From contig JASMTO010000016.1 in the NCBI GenBank assembly GCA_041694215.1, positions 1 through 18,550 on the forward strand: a stretch of DNA of 18,550 bases. The letters are read 5' to 3'. Shown here piece after piece: positions 1 to 6,151 of the stretch (its first letter is position 1; every line of letters begins with the position of its first letter). The translations under genes and the position numbers were made by a program. This DNA comes from Flexistipes sp041694215 (GTDB lineage Bacteria; Chrysiogenota; Deferribacteres; Deferribacterales; Flexistipitaceae). The notes under the pieces are model-generated. The model searched no databases, had not been told where the DNA came from, and saw only the letters and a list, made by a program, of their open reading frames with translations.

Positions 1-2
1 CT

Positions 3-43
3 CTGCGCACCGAACTATAAACATTTATGTACTCGGTGCGCGG
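3..43. repeat. Inverted repeat / hairpin at left edge
   Basis: GCGCACCGA (5-13) pairs perfectly with TCGGTGCGC (33-41), and C3-G43 and T4-G42 extend the stem. The 19-nt loop contains a smaller ACAT-TT-ATGT element. No T-run follows on either strand, so it is not a canonical intrinsic terminator. It lies about 85 nt beyond the stop of the YgbA-like gene and could be a 3' stabilising hairpin, part of a dispersed repeat, or the terminator region of a gene outside the window. Confidence 0.5.
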
Positions 44-46
44 CTG

Positions 47-68
47 GGTGGGGTATTTATTCAAAGCT
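47..68 (+). repeat. 22-bp dispersed repeat, copy 1
   Basis: This segment matches 3800-3821 in the same orientation at 19 of 22 positions, and all three differences are transitions. The shared 3' half is TATTCAAAGCT. The copies lie just outside the two ends of the minus-strand five-gene operon. The sequence is non-coding here. Function is unknown; a remnant of a dispersed intergenic element is the simplest reading. Confidence 0.5.
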
Positions 69-128
69 TTCACTGCGGAGATTATATTTAAAATAAAGTC
101 ATATTAACATATCATTGTGCAGTTGTTT

Positions 129-434
129 TCAGAAAAAATAACGGAAGAGCCAGTCCAGTCTGCCACGTTTAACAAAGTACATACCGCTATATCTCATAAT
201 CTCCCTTACAGTCTGCCTCATTTCCGGTGTATAGCAATGAATATGACAGTCTTTGCATTTGGGTTTGGGATCAAGGGGGCATTTCTCATATTTTTTCAAT
301 GCATATTCAAGAACGTTCTTGCATTCCGGGCAGTATTTATCGGGATACACACCATGATGTTTTTTGCAGTATACGTGTATGAATTTTTTTAAAATTTCTG
401 CATCTTTTTTTATACGTTTGTCTTTATTTTTCAT
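129..434 (-). CDS. YgbA-like, nitrous oxide-stimulated promoter family protein
   Basis: A small cytosolic protein of about 101 residues, rich in Cys and His. Counting from the ATG at 434, the cysteines are at 23, 35, 38, 52, 60, 63 and 67, in the arrangement C-x2-HH, YCPEC, KCPLDPKPKC, then CHIHCY, followed by MRQTVREIMRYSG. This spacing and the C-terminal RxIMRYSG-type motif are the hallmarks of the YgbA_NO family. In enterobacteria ygbA is repressed by the NO sensor NsrR and has been linked to growth recovery after nitrosative stress; its biochemistry is unknown. The reading frame stays open upstream to 530, but that would overlap the preceding gene by about 60 nt, so the start is placed at 434 (446 is an alternative; both have weak ribosome sites). 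It is the last gene of the operon. The CXXC pairs suggest a bound metal or Fe-S centre (inference). Confidence 0.8.
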   Translation of the reverse strand: MKNKDKRIKKDAEILKKFIHVYCKKHHGVYPDKYCPECKNVLEYALKKYEKCPLDPKPKCKDCHIHCYTPEMRQTVREIMRYSGMYFVKRGRLDWLFRYFF

Positions 435-468
435 TCTACTGCGCATCCTACATAAGCTTGTTTTTTTA

Positions 469-708
469 CTAATACTTTTTTCCTGCTGCCATAACATTTT
501 CCGGATCAAAGGAATGACAAGGGGTGACACCGTAAGTCATTTCACATTTGGGACATGTCATTTCAAAAGTCTCATACATAAATGTATTTCCACATTCGCA
601 CTTATACTCAAATGGCATTGGAACATATTGACTATAAAATCCCATCAACCTGATTTTATTAACAACGTCCTGCCCGTTTTTAAAATTTCCACTGCAACCT
701 GTATGCAT
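469..708 (-). CDS. Small cysteine-rich zinc-ribbon-like protein (79 aa)
   Basis: Seventy-nine residues with no membrane segment. The C-terminal half holds CECG (C37, C39), then CPKC (C52, C55) and TPCH (C64, H65), a zinc-ribbon-like spacing; a further cysteine, C5, lies in an N-terminal CSGNF motif. I do not recognise a named family, though small proteins ending in a CPxC...VTPCH...DPENV pattern seem familiar from anaerobes (memory only). The start is well supported: CAGGAGGATAAT directly precedes the ATG at 708. It begins 24 nt after the ABC ATPase stop and ends about 35 nt before the YgbA-like start, so it belongs to the same operon. A metal- or redox-sensing accessory is plausible. No function is assigned. 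Confidence 0.75.
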   Translation of the reverse strand: MHTGCSGNFKNGQDVVNKIRLMGFYSQYVPMPFEYKCECGNTFMYETFEMTCPKCEMTYGVTPCHSFDPENVMAAGKKY

Positions 709-732
709 ATTATCCTCCTGTTTGCTACTTAC

Positions 733-1746
733 TTAATTTACTACATCCAGTGTTTCACCGTCTCTAAGCCTGTTTCTGTACTCCATCAGTTTGTTATCAA
801 TCTCCCGAAGTGTTGGCAACAGCTTCCTTTCTGCATCATCCACTTCAATAACCTTGCTGATTCCGCCATTTTTTATTACAAGCCTTTTATCCCCCAGCAG
901 AGCCAATATGGGATCATGTGTAGCCATTAGTACAATTTTTTCTTTTTTTACCAGTATATTTAAGGCTTTCTGCCTGTCTATCCCGGCATTTTCGATTTCA
1001 TCAATCAAAACAATGGGGGATTTGCTTAAAACTGCAGTGTCTGCAATCATCAAAGCCCTTGACTGCCCACCACTGAGGGAAGTTATCTGGGTATCCCTCT
1101 CAAAAGGCTCCCCTGCCAGCTCATTGGCCAGATTAAAAACTTCATCTACTTTAATATCCGGATTTTCCACAAGCCTGCTTTCGGCATGCATCTTCACAAA
1201 TTCTTCAACACTAAGATCCATCACAAAGTTCATATTCTGACTTAACTGAGCCACAAGTTTGTGTTCAATGGAAAACCGCCATTTTTTATCCGGTTTTTTC
1301 CCGTTAATATGAATCGATCTGCCGGTGGGGGTGTCCTTCTGGGCCACCCATTCTATATCAGCCAGTAAGCGACTTTTTCCGGAGCCTGTAGGACCCACGA
1401 TGCAAACCACTTCTCCCTTATTGATATCAAGTTTGATACTCTCTGGATTTCCAAATTTATCTTTACCGCCATATATTGTTATACTGTTAATATCCTCCTG
1501 CTCTTTCCTATCCTCCATTGATTCAAGAAGATCAGTGAGTGATTCTATCAGTGCACCTTTTTCCAGACCGTTTTCTTCAAGAAAATCTTCTGACAGATAT
1601 TCAATATATTCACAAAATGTCTTTTCCTGGAAATCTGTATAGTCCACAAGATTAAACGAGTCGAAGTAATCTGTTATGAAAGGATACTCTTCAAGGAGTT
1701 CTTTTATTTTAAGTTCTTCAATAATATTGCTCGCTGCTTTTTGCAT
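733..1746 (-). CDS. ABC-type ATPase with N-terminal helical extension
   Basis: A 337-residue protein containing one complete ABC nucleotide-binding domain: Walker A GPTGSGKS (118-125), a Q-loop near 167-170, signature LSGGQ (224-228), Walker B IVLIDE (245-250) and the switch histidine in MATHD (H277). There is no transmembrane segment. Residues 1-80 are extra compared with a usual transporter ATPase. Residues 13-32 (IKELLEEYP, then F at 28) resemble the start of the DUF1858 domain in the first gene of this operon. A C-terminal tail of about 45 residues is charged and helical. It starts 9 nt after the GTPase stop, with TAGGAG overlapping that stop codon as ribosome site. Its partners are an SBP-like protein and a GTPase, and no permease gene is present, so it may not be a transporter subunit at all. 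The ATPase assignment is certain; the role is unknown. Confidence 0.85.
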   Translation of the reverse strand: MQKAASNIIEELKIKELLEEYPFITDYFDSFNLVDYTDFQEKTFCEYIEYLSEDFLEENGLEKGALIESLTDLLESMEDRKEQEDINSITIYGGKDKFGNPESIKLDINKGEVVCIVGPTGSGKSRLLADIEWVAQKDTPTGRSIHINGKKPDKKWRFSIEHKLVAQLSQNMNFVMDLSVEEFVKMHAESRLVENPDIKVDEVFNLANELAGEPFERDTQITSLSGGQSRALMIADTAVLSKSPIVLIDEIENAGIDRQKALNILVKKEKIVLMATHDPILALLGDKRLVIKNGGISKVIEVDDAERKLLPTLREIDNKLMEYRNRLRDGETLDVVN

Positions 1747-1755
1747 TCTCTACTC

Positions 1756-2439
1756 CTATGACTCTATTTTTCTTACATTGCCCATCTGGTACTCCTCGCC
1801 GATCCTTGTCTCCCCCAGACAGTAGGAACAGAGTGCTGATGGCATAGAAAATCGCAATTTTCTGCCTTTAAGTGTTTCATGCTCCTTTGTTTCATATAAA
1901 AATCCTGCAAGTTCAAAAGCTCCCTGTCCACTCACTCCGTTTACATTTATTATCATGGCCTTAGGGTTTACATTCTTTACTCTGGAAGCAAAAACCTCTC
2001 TTTCAGCCTGGGATACAATATCCCCTTTTGTGATAACTACAACATCAGCAGATTTGAGCATAGGGCCTATCTTTTTAGGTGTGTTTACCCCGCTGAGATT
2101 ATCAATAACACATATGGCCATAATATCTTTAATATGTGGACTGCATCTATTACACAATCCGGCGCTCTCACTGATCAAGATATCCAGATCAAGATTTTTC
2201 CCCCATTCAAAACATGCTTCAACATTACTTACAAAATAGTGGTCAGGGCATAGTGATCCAGAAAGCCCTTTTTTAACAGCGATACCTTTTTTTTCATATA
2301 GTTTGTCATCATCTGTTGCCAGACAGTCAAATTTCACCACGCCAACTTTCATCCCTCGTTCTTTAAATGCATCGATCACTTTTAATATGACAGATGTTTT
2401 TCCGGAGGAAGGAGGACCGGACACCGTAAGAAATTTCAT
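1756..2439 (-). CDS. HypB/UreG/CobW-like P-loop GTPase with cysteine pairs
   Basis: A 227-residue SIMIBI-class NTPase. Walker A is GPPSSGKT (8-15). A hydrophobic strand (DILIS) leads into ESAGLCNRCSPH (91-102), the position where HypB and UreG carry ES/ENxG-type metal-linked motifs. TKGD (137-140) fits the G4 guanine-specificity position, supporting GTP over ATP. Cysteines occur as C96/C99 and C204/C207 (ALCSYCLGE), plus C38 and C64, a set suited to binding a metal ion or Fe-S cluster. HypB and UreG are metallochaperones that deliver nickel to enzyme precursors, and CobW-type proteins handle other metals. Which metal or target applies here cannot be read from sequence. Its ATG overlaps the stop of the upstream SBP-like gene by 4 nt (ATGA), so the two are likely translated together. 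NTPase fold is certain; GTP and metal roles are inference. Confidence 0.82.
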   Translation of the reverse strand: MKFLTVSGPPSSGKTSVILKVIDAFKERGMKVGVVKFDCLATDDDKLYEKKGIAVKKGLSGSLCPDHYFVSNVEACFEWGKNLDLDILISESAGLCNRCSPHIKDIMAICVIDNLSGVNTPKKIGPMLKSADVVVITKGDIVSQAEREVFASRVKNVNPKAMIINVNGVSGQGAFELAGFLYETKEHETLKGRKLRFSMPSALCSYCLGETRIGEEYQMGNVRKIES

Positions 2440-3668
2440 GCCAACACCTCCGAAGCGGATGACTCAAAGATGTCGTTAACTATTCCAATCAGTGTATCTA
2501 TGTCGTTGTTATAGATATATTCCCATCCCAGCCATTTGAAAGGAGCTTGGGAGGGGAGATTATTTTTTACATTATTATTCAATGAAGGAAATAAACCCCT
2601 GTGGGACAATATTTCACCTACTTCCCTACCGCTGAGAAAATCCGCAATCTCTTTTAAATTTTCACGTTTATCCCTCTTTGTAAGCATAAATATAGGTGAT
2701 ATAATTGCACCGTCCAAAGGCCACACTATCTTCATAGTCTTGGAACCGCTCAGCATTTTGGTAAAAAAATAAGGCATAATCGTCACAATCGGTTTTTCTT
2801 CAAATCTTTTGCCGGCATTTTTAACCATTTGTGAGGGATGCATAGATCTCATCAGGCACCCACCGAGTTTCTCCACACCTACTCTACCGTAATCTTTATA
2901 AATATTAAGCAAAATACCGTTAAACAGGTCGAAATCCCCCACAGGAAGAGCAACCCTTTGACGGTATTTATCATCAAGAATATCTTCCCAGGATTGGGGG
3001 GCTGGCAAATCACCCAACTCTTCCAAATTCACCATAAAAACAGCCGGCACAACACCAATAATAGAGTAATGCCCTTTTTTATCAATGATATCCAGGTTCT
3101 TAAAATCATCATTTATTTCGAAAGTCGTTAAATCTTCAAAGACATTCCGCTCTTTAAATTTTCCGATTGAATCTTTACCGAAAAATGCCTCAAAACCTGC
3201 TGAGAAAAAGACATCGGGCAGTTCTTTTTCATCTTTTACCGCTAAAATATCCTTTAAAAATTCTGCGCCGAGGGAAGCTGCCTCCAGTGAATAATTTACT
3301 TTTAGACCATTTTTTTGCTGATAATTTTGTAAAAAATTATCAAATTTTTCCATAAGCGGGACACGTACCGGGCAAGGTAATAATCCGCTAACATAGATGT
3401 CCGCTTTATCCTTTTGCATCTCTTCTTTAAGTGTAATATCTACATTGTTTTCACTTTCAGATATTTTCTCTTCCAGCATGTTTATATACGCTTGCAAGTC
3501 ATATCTTCTTGATTTCAGGGCTGAGCCAAGCGTTAATATTTTTCCTGCCTTTTCAAGTTTATCTTTATCCCTAAACTGAGGAAAACCATTGTTTGTAAAA
3601 ATTTCCAAGGTTTCAGGATACTGCTCCACTATACTTCTTATTGTCATTTTAGAATTCAATTTGTTCAT
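2436..3668 (-). CDS. DUF1858-domain protein fused to an SBP-like fold, no signal peptide
   Basis: A 410-residue protein and the first gene of the operon. Residues 8-67 match the DUF1858 pattern: MTIRSIVEQYPETLEIF, then NNGFPQF, then LTLGSALKSR. After a charged linker (about 68-90), residues 90-405 resemble an extracellular solute-binding protein of the Fe3+/spermidine-type periplasmic-binding fold (DVFFSAGFEAFF, then VPAVFMVNLEEL, PQSWEDIL and SGREVGEIL). The N-terminus has neither a signal peptide nor a lipobox, so the protein should stay in the cytosol, which is odd for a binding protein. The CxxC found in the hybrid-cluster-associated branch of DUF1858 is absent. The ribosome site AGGAGGT lies 4 nt before the ATG. 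It likely senses or carries a ligand for the ABC ATPase and GTPase encoded downstream (inference); the ligand is unknown. Confidence 0.8.
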   Translation of the reverse strand: MNKLNSKMTIRSIVEQYPETLEIFTNNGFPQFRDKDKLEKAGKILTLGSALKSRRYDLQAYINMLEEKISESENNVDITLKEEMQKDKADIYVSGLLPCPVRVPLMEKFDNFLQNYQQKNGLKVNYSLEAASLGAEFLKDILAVKDEKELPDVFFSAGFEAFFGKDSIGKFKERNVFEDLTTFEINDDFKNLDIIDKKGHYSIIGVVPAVFMVNLEELGDLPAPQSWEDILDDKYRQRVALPVGDFDLFNGILLNIYKDYGRVGVEKLGGCLMRSMHPSQMVKNAGKRFEEKPIVTIMPYFFTKMLSGSKTMKIVWPLDGAIISPIFMLTKRDKRENLKEIADFLSGREVGEILSHRGLFPSLNNNVKNNLPSQAPFKWLGWEYIYNNDIDTLIGIVNDIFESSASEVLA

Positions 3669-3698
3669 CTGTACCTCCTATTGCTAACGATAATGGGA

Positions 3699-3704
3699 AA
3701 TATA
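3699..3704 (-). promoter_or_regulatory. -10 hexamer of the SBP/GTPase/ABC operon
   Basis: Read on the minus strand this is TATATT, 4-5 of 6 to the sigma-70 -10 consensus. It sits 21 nt downstream of the FNR-type palindrome, and no good -35 is needed in a class II activated promoter. A start near 3692 would put the palindrome centre at about -41, leaving a leader of roughly 24 nt before the ATG at 3668. Confidence 0.55.
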
Positions 3705-3725
3705 CAGTAAAAGAGTAAAAAGAAA

Positions 3726-3739
3726 TTGATTTAAATCAA
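3726..3739. promoter_or_regulatory. Perfect FNR/DNR-type binding site
   Basis: TTGATTTAAATCAA is a perfect 14-bp palindrome identical to the TTGAT-N4-ATCAA consensus of FNR, ANR and DNR regulators of the CRP/FNR family. It lies 58 nt upstream of the first gene of the minus-strand operon and at the spacing expected for class II activation. This predicts induction by oxygen limitation or, if the regulator is DNR/NnrR-like, by nitric oxide. The terminal YgbA-like gene fits the latter. The regulator gene itself is not in the window. Confidence 0.75.
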
Positions 3740-3799
3740 AAAAGGGAATTTTTTAAAATACTTTTATTTTGTCAGTAAATGTGGAGTTTTAATAGGGCA

Positions 3800-3821
3800 G
3801 GTGGAGTACCTATTCAAAGCT
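3800..3821 (+). repeat. 22-bp dispersed repeat, copy 2
   Basis: This copy matches 47-68 at 19 of 22 positions in direct orientation, with transitions only. It is followed after 13 nt by the 14-bp tandem repeat and then by the heptamer array, so it sits at one edge of a repeat-rich intergenic block. Confidence 0.5.
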
Positions 3822-3834
3822 CTTTTTGTCATTT

Positions 3835-3862
3835 GGGTTTTGGGTGATGGGTTTTGGGTGAT
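3835..3862 (+). repeat. 14-bp exact tandem duplication
   Basis: GGGTTTTGGGTGAT occurs twice in immediate succession (3835-3848 and 3849-3862) with no mismatch. Each unit itself contains GGGTTTT-GGGTGAT, a degenerate 7-mer doublet. The same 7-nt periodicity continues in the array that begins at 3871, so the two may share an origin by slippage. Confidence 0.8.
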
Positions 3863-3870
3863 AGTGAGTT

Positions 3871-3994
3871 TTACGTGTTACGTTTGACGTCTTACGTTTC
3901 ACGTTGAACGTTTCACGTCCCGTTAAACCCGCCCTTTCGGGCTAACTGCCTACGGCAGTGTTTAACAGGACAAGTCTTACGTTGAACATTGAAC
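3871..3994 (+). repeat. Degenerate heptamer array, interrupted by a structured insert
   Basis: Seven consecutive 7-bp units fill 3871-3919: TTACGTG, TTACGTT, TGACGTC, TTACGTT, TCACGTT, GAACGTT, TCACGTC. The consensus is roughly T-N-ACGT-N. After the cloverleaf-like element at 3919-3969 the pattern resumes as TTACGTT, GAACATT and GAAC (3977-3994). The array does not encode anything convincing. It could be a slippage product, a dispersed repeat, or a set of ACGT-core protein sites. Confidence 0.7.
3919..3969. repeat. Cloverleaf-like compound inverted repeat
   Basis: The outer arms CCCGTTAAAC (3919-3928) and GTTTAACAGG (3960-3969) pair over 10 positions with one mismatch. They enclose two perfect hairpins: GCCC-TTTC-GGGC (3931-3942) and ACTGCC-TAC-GGCAGT (3945-3959). 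The result is a compact three-way junction with terminal inverted repeats, about 51 bp long, set inside the heptamer array. It is GC-rich against an AT-rich background. It resembles a small palindromic mobile element (REP/MITE-like) more than a terminator, since no T-run follows. Confidence 0.65.
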
Positions 3995-4100
3995 TAAGTA
4001 AGAGGGGGCATTTTTATTATATCAACTATATCTGCATATTACCCAAATAAATGCAACTTGGTATTAGACCTATCTCTTAACACTCTATACTATTTCACCC

Positions 4101-4116
4101 AACGCATTCCTGCGTT
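4101..4116 (-). terminator. GNRA-loop hairpin just after the chemoreceptor gene
   Basis: On the minus strand, AACGCA-GGAA-TGCGTT forms a 6-bp stem closed by a GGAA (GNRA) tetraloop, starting 5 nt past the chemoreceptor stop. The downstream side lacks a U-run, so it is a weak intrinsic terminator at best and may act as a 3' stabiliser. Read on the plus strand the stem runs into TTTTT, but no plus-strand gene precedes it. Confidence 0.4.
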
Positions 4117-4121
4117 TTTGA

Positions 4122-6122
4122 TTACTTATCGCAATTAAGTTTAAATGTGGACACCACGTTTTTAAGTTTGTCCGCCAAATTTTTCAAACGCTCTGCCTGT
4201 TCATGGTTTTCCGCCGCAATAGACGAATTTTCCTGTGCGATAGAGGCTATATCCCCCATACTACCTGAAATCTCTTCACTGGTGGCACTTTGCTGTTCCA
4301 CAGATGTTGCTATGGAATTCATTCTGTCAGCGATATCCATAACACCATCTATTATTTCTTTTAGACTTGCCTGGAGATTGCCCACCATCATCGAGCCCTC
4401 CTCAGCAAGTTTAACACCTTCATCCATATCCTTGACAGATTCATTCACTTCCTTCTGAATCCCTGAAATCATAGAATCTATTTCACCTGTGGCTTTTGCT
4501 GTACGCTCAGCAAGTTTTCTTACTTCATCTGCCACAACAGCAAATCCTCTGCCATGTTCTCCAGCTCTGGCGGCTTCTATCGCAGCATTTAAAGCCAACA
4601 GGTTAGTCTGGTCAGCAATATCAGAAATGACCTGCAGTATTTCACCTATCTGTTTTGAAGATTCCCCGAGACCTCTTACACTCTCACCGGTGTTAATCAC
4701 GGATTTAGAAAGGTTCTGAATACCATTTACAGTTTCTTCAAGAATTTTTCCGCCTGTATCTGCAGATTCTTTTACCGTATTTACTTCATTGGTGACTTCT
4801 TCCACATTCTGGGAAATTTCTCTTATAGTTGCGCTCATTTCGTGAACTGCTGTTTCCACCTGGGTTACCCTCTCAGCCTGGCTTTCCGCACCAGTACTCA
4901 TCTGATTACTGGAAGTGGAAAGGGATTCTGCAGAAATGCTCACATCGGATGTGGCAGCGTTCACTTCACAAAGAGCCCTGTTCATCTGATCCACCATCTC
5001 ATTTACATGAGAAATGATTCTTCCTATTTCGTCATTATTTTTAGCCAGCAACTTATTAGTCAGATCACCATCTGTAATTTTTGAAAAAAGCTCTTCTAGT
5101 TCATTCACTGGATTTATTACGCTATTTTTAAAAATTAGCCTTATTATAATAAGAAGTATTATCATTATAACCACAGTCAACACAAAATAACCCATCTGAA
5201 CTTTACTAACAGCTTTGCCAAACAACTCCGAAGTGTATGTGCCGCCGGCTATAATCCATTTTTTATTAGGATAGTTGTCATAAGCTACAATTTTAGGTTT
5301 GCCTTCCCACTCATAGTCAACTACTCCCGATTTATTTTTCAACATTTCCTTTGCAAAATCGTACGTCCCCAGATTACTCTTTTCTGTCTTTTTATCCGGA
5401 TGCACTATAACGTTCCCTTCATAGTCCATTACATAGAAATATCCACTCTCACCTATCGTGGAATTTTTTACTTGCTTCTTAAAATCCTCAATAAGCTGGG
5501 TTCTCACCATATTGGCTTTTTGCAGTAACTCATCCTCCTGCATTGTCACAACCAGAATCCAGTCCACAAGAGGGATGTACCTATATGCTGCATATACCGT
5601 GGGATTTGATGGATCTGTCACTCTTTCATAGCTCATCATGCCGTTCATCTCTGAAAGAATCTGTTTTATATGTGGTTCATCAGATAAATCCTTGCCCTGA
5701 GAATATTTATGTACAGCCAATTTACCTTCCATATCCAGGGCATACGCATATCCTGTTTTACCTACTTTGTGTCTTAATATGGCGTTCGAAAGCTTCATCC
5801 TAATCATAGGTAAATCAGCGCCGGAGGCGGCGTAGGCTTCCTGAAGCATTGAAAGCTGCTCAGCCAGTTCGCCCACATCGTGTTCAAGGTCAGCTAAAGC
5901 TTCCTTCTTCAGCTCTTCATATAGATTTCTCGAGGTTCTTTCGGCATTATCCAGCATATTTTTTAATATTCCGATCTGGGCTTGTAATTGGGTATCTGCT
6001 ATTTCTTCTGCATTGGTTTTTATTGCACGAATGACAAAAACCCCTGAAATAGCAAAACCTATAACAAGGAATATAAAAACATAAATAAGAAGCTTTGTTC
6101 TGATCTGCATATTCTTAAACAT
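4122..6122 (-). CDS. Methyl-accepting chemotaxis protein with two Cache modules
   Basis: A 666-residue transmembrane chemoreceptor. Order: short N-terminal tail, TM1 (11-33), a helical stalk, periplasmic sensor with two Cache-like repeats (GKTGYAYALDMEGKLAVH at 121-138 and GESGYFYVMDYEGNVIVH at 224-241), TM2 (about 311-331), HAMP (about 332-384), then the cytoplasmic signalling domain. The signalling hairpin tip (about 500-545) is canonical, with QTNLLALNAAIEAARAGE and GRGFAVVADEVRKLAER, and binds CheW/CheA in polar arrays. The C-terminus ends in NCDK without a CheR/CheB-tethering pentapeptide. The ligand cannot be predicted; double-Cache receptors often bind small organic acids or amino acids. 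GGAGGTAA lies 4 nt before the ATG. It starts 29 nt after glyQ, so it is probably co-transcribed with argG-glyQ, an unusual pairing. Confidence 0.95.
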   Translation of the reverse strand: MFKNMQIRTKLLIYVFIFLVIGFAISGVFVIRAIKTNAEEIADTQLQAQIGILKNMLDNAERTSRNLYEELKKEALADLEHDVGELAEQLSMLQEAYAASGADLPMIRMKLSNAILRHKVGKTGYAYALDMEGKLAVHKYSQGKDLSDEPHIKQILSEMNGMMSYERVTDPSNPTVYAAYRYIPLVDWILVVTMQEDELLQKANMVRTQLIEDFKKQVKNSTIGESGYFYVMDYEGNVIVHPDKKTEKSNLGTYDFAKEMLKNKSGVVDYEWEGKPKIVAYDNYPNKKWIIAGGTYTSELFGKAVSKVQMGYFVLTVVIMIILLIIIRLIFKNSVINPVNELEELFSKITDGDLTNKLLAKNNDEIGRIISHVNEMVDQMNRALCEVNAATSDVSISAESLSTSSNQMSTGAESQAERVTQVETAVHEMSATIREISQNVEEVTNEVNTVKESADTGGKILEETVNGIQNLSKSVINTGESVRGLGESSKQIGEILQVISDIADQTNLLALNAAIEAARAGEHGRGFAVVADEVRKLAERTAKATGEIDSMISGIQKEVNESVKDMDEGVKLAEEGSMMVGNLQASLKEIIDGVMDIADRMNSIATSVEQQSATSEEISGSMGDIASIAQENSSIAAENHEQAERLKNLADKLKNVVSTFKLNCDK

Positions 6123-6151
6123 GACTTACCTCCGTATATATAAAGAAATAA

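Noticed and set aside
364..930. 188-codon plus-strand ORF
   Set aside because: It is antisense to the YgbA-like, 79-aa and ABC ATPase genes, which have family motifs and ribosome sites. Its translation shows no recognisable domain.
3871..3994. CRISPR array
   Set aside because: Repeat units are 7 bp, directly adjacent and degenerate, with no spacers and no cas genes.
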